From Nitrospinota bacterium (GTDB lineage Bacteria > UBA8248): 7,415 nt of DNA. The position numbers and the translations under genes were made by a program. The stretch is taken from NCBI GenBank assembly GCA_003506735.1, contig DNYS01000107.1, positions 24,337 to 31,751 on the forward strand, read 5' to 3'. Each line of letters begins with the position of its first letter. Within the stretch, counting starts at the first letter, position 1. The notes beneath the pieces were generated by a model. The model saw only the letters and a list, made by a program, of their open reading frames with translations, was not told the origin of the DNA and did not search any database. Shown piece after piece: positions 1 through 5,820 of the stretch.

Positions 1-379
1 AATTCCGCCCACCTGAGAATGCATTTCTCCTTTTCGGTGAGAGCGGGAGAATTTCCGAAATCCCCCTCGGCCGCGTTGATTTGCGCTTCCGTCAATCCGC
101 TGACTTGACCAAGCCGCCGATTATGCCCCAGTCAGAAATCACAGGCGTTCACCACCGATGTGCGGATGATGGCGAGTTCCTTCGTCTTCGCGTCGAGCAG
201 GCCTCCGCTTTCACGCTGGATTGCCGTGGTGAACGGGATGAGCCATTTTGCCACCCAGGGCTATGCGCAACCGTCCTCGTCGAATTCGACACAAAGCCAA
301 GGAGTTCCTTCGCGCCATCGAATACCCGGCCGACCTCTTCCGAGGCTTCATCATCCATGATCTTAGGCAACCTGGGCAT
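1..379 (-). CDS. Carboxymuconolactone decarboxylase / AhpD-like protein, 3'-partial, frame broken, candidate selenoprotein
   Basis: CMD/AhpD-like proteins are small helical thiol enzymes (alkylhydroperoxidase or decarboxylase type) using a CxxC-xxH site. The ATG at 379 follows AAAGGAG by 8 bases and begins MPRLPKIMDDEASEEVGRVF. Residues 24-41 (KELLGFVSNSTRTVAHSP) are family-typical. The frame then slips by one base near 259-257 and resumes with WVAKWLIPFTTAIQ, GLLDAKTKELAIIRTSVVNACDF, then TGA at 134-132. The same frame continues LGHNRRLGQVSGLTEAQINA and ends at the window edge with LTEKEKCILRWAE, a typical CMD ending region. In the reconstruction, E68, C80, the TGA at 83 and H86 match the E-x11-C-x2-C-x2-H pattern, so TGA replaces the second cysteine. 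It lies 37 bases behind the HMGL-like gene, probably co-transcribed. About 126 codons are visible. Family call is firm; whether the gene is a selenoprotein with a base-call error or a pseudogene is open. Confidence 0.72.
89..134 (-). promoter_or_regulatory. Candidate bacterial SECIS hairpin after the in-frame TGA
   Basis: In the mRNA, 27 bases after the UGA (134-132) GUCAA (109-105) pairs perfectly with UUGAC (95-91) around a nine-base loop GUCAGCGGA (104-96). Bacterial SECIS elements are known to sit directly downstream of the UGA, with an apical loop roughly 16-37 bases away and a G among its first two loop bases; all three hold here. A five-pair stem is short and can occur by chance. A competing pairing exists between UGACU (134-130), which includes the UGA itself, and AGUCA (105-101). 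This is suggestive, not proof. Confidence 0.35.
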
Positions 380-387
380 AAACGAGG

Positions 388-394
388 CTCCTTT
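388..394 (-). promoter_or_regulatory. Ribosome binding site of the CMD/AhpD-like gene
   Basis: AAAGGAG on the minus strand, 8 bases before the ATG at 379. It decides for this start over an upstream in-frame ATG at 424, which would overlap the stop of the HMGL-like gene and would add residues not expected at the start of a CMD protein. Confidence 0.7.
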
Positions 395-416
395 CAATTT
401 CACCGCGCATCCATCA

Positions 417-1673
417 TCAGACACTTTCGACTATCGACTGAAATTCCTCGTTGGTTATCTGGCGCTTGCGCCAGCGTATCTGCGAACGGACGCCCTGGAC
501 CACATCCGGCTCTTTTCCTTCGGGAATCGTAATGCCCAGCTCGCGCGCCTTGGCACGGACGGCCCAGGGGCCGGAGTAATGGCCGAGCAGGTTGTGCTTG
601 GTGTTTCCGAACGTCTCCGGCTTCATACACAGATATGCCCAGAACCCCTCTTCGGTATCAGGTACAGTGTAATGAACTTCGACCAGGTGAGAAAAAGATG
701 TCTTGCCGACAAAGGGCATCGTGTCCGTCATCGGCCATTTCATGATGTCCGAGACGAGCCTGGAAAGCTCATACATTTTGTCGAGCTGAATCCCGCAATC
801 GATGCCGTAGTAAATCTGGATGACCGAAGCCACCTCGGCCAGCGGAGCGATGTGGGCGCGCTCACCGAGACCGTTGACGCACACGTCGATCAGGTCGGCT
901 CCGCCCTCAAGGCCCGCATAAAGCGCCGCGGTCGCCATGCCGATATCGTTGTGGGTGTGAAGACCGATTTCGGTTCCCGGAAGGAGCCGCTTCATCTCCC
1001 GGACAACGTGTGTGTACACATGATAAATCGCCATGCCGTTGATATCGTCGAGCTTGATCATGTCCGCGCCCGCGTCCACGAGCTTGCCGCAGACCTCCGC
1101 CAGCCGGTCGATGGGAATCCGGGTGCAGTCCTGGATGAGGCAGCCAACTTTTTTATCCGGACCCGCCTTCTCGCGGGCATAGACCACCGACCCCATGGCG
1201 CGCTCGACCGCCTCGTCGATGGAAATCCGCGCGCCCGCCATGGACTCGAACAGACACATCTGCTCCGGAGAAAACGAAAAACACAGGGTCGTATAATCGG
1301 CGCCGTGGTCGAAGTTCATATCCACCTCGACTTTCGCCCGTTCGGGATTGAGAACGGCCGTCGGGTGAACCAGCGCCTCGATAATAACGCCGGGATGGCG
1401 CTTTTTGACCTCTTCCATCTCCTGGGGATCGTCATGATGCATCTGGAGCATGCCGACCCCCGCCTCAACCAGTTTGTCGGCGATGAGGAGCACTTCGTCC
1501 CGCCGGAGCGAGACGCCCGGCAATTGGCGCCCCTCGCGAAGGGTGATGTCGCAGATTCTGAAGTTTTTCGAAAACGTCATATTGGAGCGAATCTCTTCAC
1601 TGAAACAGTGCTGGGAGATCCGCCACATATCCGTTCGCGGTTCGAGTTTGGTGTTTACAGGATACCCTGCCAT
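417..1673 (-). CDS. HMGL-like (pyruvate carboxyltransferase domain) DRE-TIM enzyme
   Basis: A 418-residue enzyme of the DRE-TIM metallolyase superfamily, which makes or breaks carbon-carbon bonds next to a carboxylate (homocitrate, isopropylmalate and citramalate synthases, HMG-CoA lyase). The signature D42-x-T-L-R46-E47-G-x-Q is at residues 42-50; its R-E form resembles homocitrate synthases. The metal-binding H239-T-H241-N-D is present, as is GLGER (268-272). A diverged F-x-H329-x4-H334 corresponds to the FAHxSGIH segment of isopropylmalate/homocitrate synthases and argues for the synthase branch over HMG-CoA lyase. At 418 residues it lacks the LeuA-type regulatory domain of ~510-residue isopropylmalate synthases. 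The ATG at 1673 follows AAAAGGAG (1687-1680) by 6 bases. The ~36 residues before the barrel are a little longer than usual; an internal Met at 32 is an alternative start. Substrate is not readable from sequence; a catabolic role beside a CMD-like protein is inference. Confidence 0.85.
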   Translation of the reverse strand: MAGYPVNTKLEPRTDMWRISQHCFSEEIRSNMTFSKNFRICDITLREGRQLPGVSLRRDEVLLIADKLVEAGVGMLQMHHDDPQEMEEVKKRHPGVIIEALVHPTAVLNPERAKVEVDMNFDHGADYTTLCFSFSPEQMCLFESMAGARISIDEAVERAMGSVVYAREKAGPDKKVGCLIQDCTRIPIDRLAEVCGKLVDAGADMIKLDDINGMAIYHVYTHVVREMKRLLPGTEIGLHTHNDIGMATAALYAGLEGGADLIDVCVNGLGERAHIAPLAEVASVIQIYYGIDCGIQLDKMYELSRLVSDIMKWPMTDTMPFVGKTSFSHLVEVHYTVPDTEEGFWAYLCMKPETFGNTKHNLLGHYSGPWAVRAKARELGITIPEGKEPDVVQGVRSQIRWRKRQITNEEFQSIVESV

Positions 1674-1899
1674 CTACTTCTCCTTTTCAAATACGGCGGT
1701 AAAATACATATCCGAAAAACCAAATGGGTGGGCCGAAAAGAATCGCTCCATCTCTAGGTTCTTTTTCCGTCTATTTTGCTAATCGTTCATCCTCCCCCGG
1801 CCTGTGCATGGCGAATTGATAATTTTAGCTTGAATCCAGTCTTTTCAGCGCCTTGCTTCCGAAAACCAGTCTTCCTAACCTCTCCCGCCACGGAGAATC
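1674..1899. other. Intergenic region upstream of the HMGL-like gene
   Basis: No gene is recognisable here. It is less GC-rich than its neighbours and must carry the leader of the HMGL-like gene if that gene has its own promoter. TAAAAT-like and TATTTT-like hexamers occur on the minus strand, but I found none with a convincing -35 partner, so no promoter is called. No terminator hairpin was found. Confidence 0.5.
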
Positions 1900-2352
1900 T
1901 ATTCGTTGTTTTCGCCCACATCCTGGCCACCTCGCTCTTCACTCGGTGTCACAATTGCCAAACCGCTCACGCCTGGCGGCGCAAAGGCCCTTGTCTCCGA
2001 AAACCTCCTCTTGAAGCAGCAACCTCTCGTCATCAATCGATCCCGGCTGCGGGCATCCAATCTCACGCCTCTTGACCGGCTCTTTTTCGGGTTTTGCTAC
2101 TCTTCTTGATCCACGGCGCACCGCGCGTTCGGCCATCATCATCAGGCCATCGACGATCATGGGTTTTTACGGGTGCTTGAGAAGCTGGGGGAGTTTCAGG
2201 ATTACTACAACGACCACCGGGGTTATCAGGCACTAAATTTGAAAACACCCGAGAAAACCGCCGGGAAGGAATCGCCTACCCTGGCAGGATTGAGCAATTC
2301 TGCATGGCTGTCACATTGCCGAGGTCTATTTCAGACTCCTCTTGCCGCCTGA
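1900..2352 (+). pseudogene. Remnant of an rve-type (IS481/IS3-like) transposase, catalytic core deleted
   Basis: Three plus-strand pieces fit the two ends of a DDE (rve) integrase-type transposase. An N-terminal piece at about 1939-2106 reads TIAKPLTPGGAKALVSENLL, then KQQPLVINRSRLRASNLTPL, ending at a stop at 2107. A second piece in the next frame, about 2099-2166, reads LLDPRRTARSAIIIRPSTIM. A C-terminal piece at about 2161-2352 contains KLGEFQDYYNDHRGYQAL, KTPEKTAG and the terminal SHCRGLFQTPLAA before a TGA. The first two match the N-terminal region I know from this family; the third matches its extreme C-terminus (F-x-x-YYN-x-HR ... TPE). The DDE core of about 200 or more residues that should lie between is absent, with a junction near 2160-2175. 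A further frame change near 1940 suggests upstream decay (FAHILATS in another frame). Orientation opposes the surrounding genes. Non-functional. Confidence 0.72.
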
Positions 2353-2407
2353 TTAGTAATTCGCCATTCACACCGTCCTGTCCAAAAACTCGATCAAGTC
2401 AAAACGG

Positions 2408-4078
2408 TCAAACACCCAATATATCCACACAACTCAACTCTAGTAGGTTAATTGTCTCAGCCCGCTCGCAACCGGCGATATCGAGTTCATCGAGCGCCTC
2501 GAGCTGGCGCATCAGGCGGCTTACACCGGACGCCAGGCCATCGAGGCGATTCGGGTCCACCGGGTGGCCGAAACCGTTCGCGATATTTCCAATGTCATCG
2601 GCGGAAATTCCGGCAAGGTCGCTACTTTCTCCCGTTAAAGGCGAAGCCGCTAAAAATTTTTCTGGGGACTGTTCTTTATCTTCCAATGAAGGACGTTTAC
2701 GCCATAAAGGTTTCAAATTCTCAAACGCGGCGCCGGCCCCAAGGATCAAGGCCTCCTCGCCCCACCTTCCGGCAATCTGAAGGCCTACGGGCAGGCCCGC
2801 CTGTGTAAAACCGCAGGGCACCTGGAGCGTGGGATTGCCGATGGTGCTAAAAGCCGCCGTGCAATCGCTGACGGCCCCCCAAACTTTCATTCCATCCAGG
2901 CAGTCTTCAACAGAAGGCGGGGCGATAGCGGCAGTCGGCGTCAAAATCGCGTCCACCTTCTGAAACACCTCGGCCGCCTGGCGAATAAAAAGCGTCCGGG
3001 CGCGCTGGGCCTGGACATAGCGCCACCCCGGAATAAACAGGCTCTGCTCGAAAAAATCTGCGCCCGGCGAAACGTACTCATCGCGCCTGTCCCTCAAAAA
3101 CGCCCGATGGTAGTCGGCGCTCTCGGGCCCCACCACCGCCATATAGGCGATTTGTCCGAGCTTTGCCCAGGGAATCTCAACCTCCCGGATATCGGCGCCC
3201 ATTCGCTCGAACTCGGAAATCGCTTGACGGACAATTTCCTCGACTTCGGGCTCAAGGCCCGGCCAAAAATGGTTTGTGGGCACCCCGAAGGTCAGCCCCT
3301 CCACCCCTCGGTGCAACATGGCGCTCATATCGGGAGGCGGTTTCGACCTCGTGGTGGGGTCCCCGGGATCGGGCCCGGCCATGGCCTGAAGGAGAATCGC
3401 CGCGTCCTCGACGGTCCGGGTGAGGGGACCCACGTTATCGAAGCTCAACCCCAGGGGTACCGCCCCCGCCCGGCTCACGCGCCCAAAGGTCGAGCGAATA
3501 CCCACCAGATTGCAAAACGACGCCGGCAGGCGAACCGAGCCCCCCGTGTCGGAGCCAAGCGAGGCAACCGCCATGCCCGAAGCCACCGCCGCGGCCGATC
3601 CGCTGCTGCTCCCCCCCGGTGTGCACCGAAGGTTCCAGGGGTTCCGCGTTGGGCCGAAAAATGAGTTGGCTCCGGTTCCACCCCGGGCAAATTCCTGCAG
3701 GTTGGTCTTGCCGACAATGACGGCGCCGGCTTCGATGAGTCTCCGAACGCTCTCGGCCGTTCCGGCGGAAACATTGTCCTTCAGAATCCGGCTGCCCGCC
3801 GTCATCGGAAACCCATCAAGGTCGAATAGATCCTTGATGGCTATGGGAATTCCATGCAGCGGCCCCCGGACGTTTCCCTTTCGGACTTCCTCTTCGAGCA
3901 GAGTGGCCCGCTCGCGGGCGGAATCGAAAGTGCGCGTGATGAATGCATTGACCCGCGAATCGTCCACTTCTACACGATTGATGCATGCCTCAAGAAGTTC
4001 AGTCGGCTTCACATCGCCCGAGGCAATGCCCGGGGAGAGTTCCGTTATCGGTAAAAAAGAAAGGTCCGCGCTGCTCAA
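2408..4078 (-). CDS. Amidase signature (GatA/AtzF-like) hydrolase with altered C-terminus
   Basis: Amidase-signature hydrolases cleave amide bonds with a Lys-cisSer-Ser triad. From a TTG start at 4078 the product is 556 residues: K82 (GIPIAIKDLFD), S157 (PGGSSSGSAAAVASG) and nucleophile S181 (GSDTGGSVRLPA). The spacings of 75 and 24 match GatA and related enzymes. Conserved C-terminal blocks include GNPTLQVPCG (414-423) and LPVGLQIAGR (429-438). TTG was chosen because GGAG lies 8 bases upstream and the protein then begins SSADLSFLPITELSPGIASG, the normal family N-terminus. A longer ATG start at 4186 would overlap the preceding gene by 32 bases and add an unlikely arginine/serine-rich leader. 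Homology fades near residue 465; the last ~85 residues (nt ~2670-2408) do not look amidase-like and run antisense to another possible reading frame, so the original stop may be lost. It follows the M24 gene by 76 bases. Substrate unknown; gatB/gatC are not adjacent, so a tRNA role is unlikely. Confidence 0.85.
   Translation of the reverse strand: MSSADLSFLPITELSPGIASGDVKPTELLEACINRVEVDDSRVNAFITRTFDSARERATLLEEEVRKGNVRGPLHGIPIAIKDLFDLDGFPMTAGSRILKDNVSAGTAESVRRLIEAGAVIVGKTNLQEFARGGTGANSFFGPTRNPWNLRCTPGGSSSGSAAAVASGMAVASLGSDTGGSVRLPASFCNLVGIRSTFGRVSRAGAVPLGLSFDNVGPLTRTVEDAAILLQAMAGPDPGDPTTRSKPPPDMSAMLHRGVEGLTFGVPTNHFWPGLEPEVEEIVRQAISEFERMGADIREVEIPWAKLGQIAYMAVVGPESADYHRAFLRDRRDEYVSPGADFFEQSLFIPGWRYVQAQRARTLFIRQAAEVFQKVDAILTPTAAIAPPSVEDCLDGMKVWGAVSDCTAAFSTIGNPTLQVPCGFTQAGLPVGLQIAGRWGEEALILGAGAAFENLKPLWRKRPSLEDKEQSPEKFLAASPLTGESSDLAGISADDIGNIANGFGHPVDPNRLDGLASGVSRLMRQLEALDELDIAGCERAETINLLELSCVDILGV
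2447..2638 (+). pseudogene. Unrecognised protein fragment antisense to the amidase tail
   Basis: A plus-strand frame opened by a TAG at 2444 and closed by TAA at 2636-2638 encodes about 63 residues, including GDIEFIERLELAHQAAYTGR, QAIEAIRVHRVAETVRDISN and VIGGNSGKVATFSR. It has no plausible start codon or ribosome binding site, but it looks like genuine soluble helical protein, with about 73% G/C at third positions. I do not recognise the family. It probably is the 3' end of a gene whose 5' part was removed by the rearrangement that left the neighbouring transposase remnant. The alternative is chance, because the amidase frame runs through the same DNA on the other strand with a similar third-position bias. 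Confidence 0.35.
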
Positions 4079-4086
4079 GAACAAAT

Positions 4087-4090
4087 CTCC
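4087..4090 (-). promoter_or_regulatory. Ribosome binding site deciding the amidase TTG start
   Basis: GGAG on the minus strand, 8 bases before TTG at 4078. The ATG at 4186 lies inside the end of the M24 gene, and I see no in-frame ATG or GTG between it and 4078 that comes before the conserved N-terminus. Confidence 0.5.
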
Positions 4091-4154
4091 GATGCTGAGT
4101 GAAGCACTTCCGGTGAAATAGCCCGTAAATGTCAAATCGAACCGCGAGCGAGCC

Positions 4155-5393
4155 TTAGACCACGAAATGCTCCCGCTTCGCCGCACCGAGATGCGCCATC
4201 CCGGTCTCGGTGACGAGAACGGTATATTCCGCGTGCACCCCGCCCTCGCCGAATTTTCCCGAAGGCAGTTCGACGGAGAGCACGGCTCCCGCCGGGAAAG
4301 GGATATCCGACGTCTCTGGAAGAAACGGATCGTTCAGCGGGATTGGCTCGCTGAGCGTATAGGGAAGCTCGCGGGCTTCAATGCCTATCGTGTGGCCGCA
4401 GAATGCGCCGTTGTAATTCGGCAATCCGGCCTTTTTCGCGCCCGCCACGGCGGCACGGAAAATTTCCGAAGGCTTGACCCCTGCTTTGATGGTTTCAAAC
4501 GCTTCCGCCAAGCCCACCTGGATGGCATCCCATCGTGTCTTGCGCTCCGCTGTGGGTTCGCCGAACGAGCCGCAACAACCCACATCGCCGCAATAATGTT
4601 CCAGCCGCATACCAGCATCGAAAAAGAAGCCGTCTCCCGTCTGAAACGGGCGATCGGAAGGCGGAAAAATCGAGGCCGAACGACGCCCGCCCCCGAGATG
4701 GAACCAGCTCCATTTTCCGCCTCCCGCCGCGACGGTCCGATAGTAGTGGCTGGCGATTTCGCGCTCTGTTTTCCCCACCGCAAGCTCGGCATGAAAGGCG
4801 GAGAGCGCCTCCTCGTTCAGGGTGGCGGCCGCCCGAATCCGCTCGATTTCCTCGGGAGTTTTCTGGAGACGAATCAGACGGAACAGATTCGCGCCATCTT
4901 GAAACGAAATGCCCGGCAACGCCGCTTCCAGGCTGGTCCGGGTGGCCGGCCGAATACCTTCGTTGTCGATGGCGATCTTGCCTTTCGATATACCCCGCTC
5001 CCGCAGCACCCGCACGAGCGCATCGGTGGAATTCGCCTCTCTCGGGGCATCGTCGGTGACAAGGCTCAGCAAATTCCGTTCTTCATCCGTAGCCCCCTGT
5101 TCGCCCGGCTCTATGTCGAGCGCCGAGCGGAGGCCGTATCCGCGGACATCTTCAATCCATGACCCGGTAGCCGAGTAATAAGTTTCATCCTGGCGGGAAA
5201 CGATAAGTGCGGGCGCCACGCCGCCGTCCCTGAAAAAAAGCGCGAATGTTTCGGTTGTCGCATCGCCGTAGGTGTACTGCGCCCACCCCTGGGATCCCGA
5301 CAGATAAAGGACGTTATGGCGCGTAGTCGCCAGAAGGGCATCGAGATCGTACTTGGCCATGAACCCCAGGGCACGTTCCCGGTTAAAGAGCAT
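4155..5393 (-). CDS. M24 family metallohydrolase (Xaa-Pro peptidase / creatinase-like)
   Basis: M24 'pita-bread' enzymes are cytoplasmic dinuclear-metal hydrolases that cleave Xaa-Pro peptides or small C-N compounds such as creatine. The 412-residue protein has a creatinase-type N-terminal domain (about 1-175) and a catalytic domain (about 180-405). All five ligands are visible: D259 (FFFDAG), D270 (YCGDVG), H334 (CGHTIGIE), E375 (SVELPSG) and E389 (HAEYTVLVTE). The D-D spacing of 11 is standard. Odd features are C268, C273, C274 and C332 clustered around the metal site. The ATG at 5393 (MLFNRERALGFMAKYDLDAL) is preferred over GTG at 5405, which has a poorer upstream site; GTGGGG lies 6 bases before the ATG. 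It follows the small membrane protein by 47 bases and precedes the amidase by 76, the same strand throughout. The motifs do not settle prolidase versus creatinase-like activity; the amidase and TRAP neighbours favour a small imported substrate. Confidence 0.85.
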   Translation of the reverse strand: MLFNRERALGFMAKYDLDALLATTRHNVLYLSGSQGWAQYTYGDATTETFALFFRDGGVAPALIVSRQDETYYSATGSWIEDVRGYGLRSALDIEPGEQGATDEERNLLSLVTDDAPREANSTDALVRVLRERGISKGKIAIDNEGIRPATRTSLEAALPGISFQDGANLFRLIRLQKTPEEIERIRAAATLNEEALSAFHAELAVGKTEREIASHYYRTVAAGGGKWSWFHLGGGRRSASIFPPSDRPFQTGDGFFFDAGMRLEHYCGDVGCCGSFGEPTAERKTRWDAIQVGLAEAFETIKAGVKPSEIFRAAVAGAKKAGLPNYNGAFCGHTIGIEARELPYTLSEPIPLNDPFLPETSDIPFPAGAVLSVELPSGKFGEGGVHAEYTVLVTETGMAHLGAAKREHFVV

Positions 5394-5417
5394 GAGCGAC
5401 CCCACTGAATCCGAGTG

Positions 5418-5440
5418 AAAAAATCGTTTTGAAGAAAACG
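5418..5440 (-). terminator. Weak intrinsic terminator or attenuator after the TRAP genes
   Basis: Directly after the stop of the 64-residue membrane protein the minus strand reads CGTTTT-CTTC-AAAACG (5440-5425), a perfect six-pair hairpin with a four-base loop, then A and six Ts (5423-5418). The layout is that of a Rho-independent terminator, but only two pairs are G-C, so it may only dampen transcription into the M24 and amidase genes. Confidence 0.45.
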
Positions 5441-5635
5441 CTAAACGCTTGCCAGCTTCTTGTCCCTGAGCTGGCGAACCAGCGGAACACTGCCGAGGAT
5501 AAACCCGATGACCAGCATGACAATGCTATGGAAGATGATGAAGAGAATTATAGCGGCAAAGGTGGCATACAACAAAACTCTTTCAAAAAAGTAGAGCCTT
5601 GTAAGAAGCCACCCTTGGGTCCCGGCGGAACTCAT
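5441..5635 (-). CDS. Small membrane protein, duplicate of the TRAP permease C-terminus
   Basis: A 64-residue protein starting MSSAGTQGWLLTRLYFFERV and ending in a basic tail (RQLRDKK). It has a long hydrophobic stretch at about 17-52 that could form one or two membrane helices. The ATG overlaps the permease stop as ATGA, so translational coupling is likely; GGAGGGCGG just upstream can serve as its binding site. It is clearly related to the last ~50 residues of the permease: TQG-x2-L-x2-L-x-F-x-ER-x-LL-x-A is shared, followed by a matching LFII segment. In fused TRAP permeases this segment is the C-terminal end of the large subunit, so this looks like a tandem duplication split off as its own gene. 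It may stabilise or regulate the transporter, which is inference. Its codons are more A/T-rich than those of the permease. I know of no established name for it. Confidence 0.75.
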   Translation of the reverse strand: MSSAGTQGWLLTRLYFFERVLLYATFAAIILFIIFHSIVMLVIGFILGSVPLVRQLRDKKLASV

Positions 5636-5820
5636 CCGCCCTCCAGGGATCGGCCGCCGAACTGCTTCGCCACCCCGGCGGTGCCGGCGGCCAGGCCCCC
5701 AGCGAGAAAGACCCAGTGGAAGGTGATGATAAACAGAATCGTCAGCGCCGTGCAGGCGAAGAGAAGAAATCGCTCCAAGAATCTCAGCGGCCGCAGGAAA
5801 AATCCCTGGGTCGCCGCCGA
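5486..5820 (-). repeat. Diverged tandem protein-level repeat: TRAP C-terminus and small ORF
   Basis: Unit 1 is permease residues 532-580 (5820-5674); unit 2 is small-protein residues 2-50 (5632-5486). They share S-A-x-TQG-x2-L-x2-L-x-F-x-ER-x-LL-x-A and a following LFII segment, about 20 identities in 45 positions by eye. DNA-level similarity is low, so the duplication is old. Confidence 0.6.

Noticed and set aside
254..262. Programmed -1 ribosomal frameshift in the CMD/AhpD-like gene
   Set aside because: There is no canonical X-XXY-YYZ slippery heptamer at the site; a lost C in a short C run is simpler.
81..1757. A 558-residue open frame on the plus strand covering the HMGL-like gene
   Set aside because: It is the antisense of a gene with clear catalytic motifs and a good ribosome binding site; its peptide shows no recognisable domain and only reflects codon bias.
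3107..4121. Long plus-strand frames opposite the amidase
   Set aside because: They are arginine/proline-rich antisense shadows of conserved amidase sequence, without binding sites or domain-like sequence.
4079..4186. ATG at 4186 as the amidase start
   Set aside because: It overlaps the M24 gene by 32 bases and adds 36 non-conserved residues; TTG at 4078 has GGAG at the right distance and gives the usual N-terminus.
4167..5162. A 331-residue plus-strand frame opposite the M24 gene
   Set aside because: Antisense shadow; the minus strand carries all five M24 metal ligands in order.
5394..5405. GTG at 5405 as the M24 start
   Set aside because: It has a weaker upstream site and four extra residues; the ATG at 5393 gives the typical family N-terminus.
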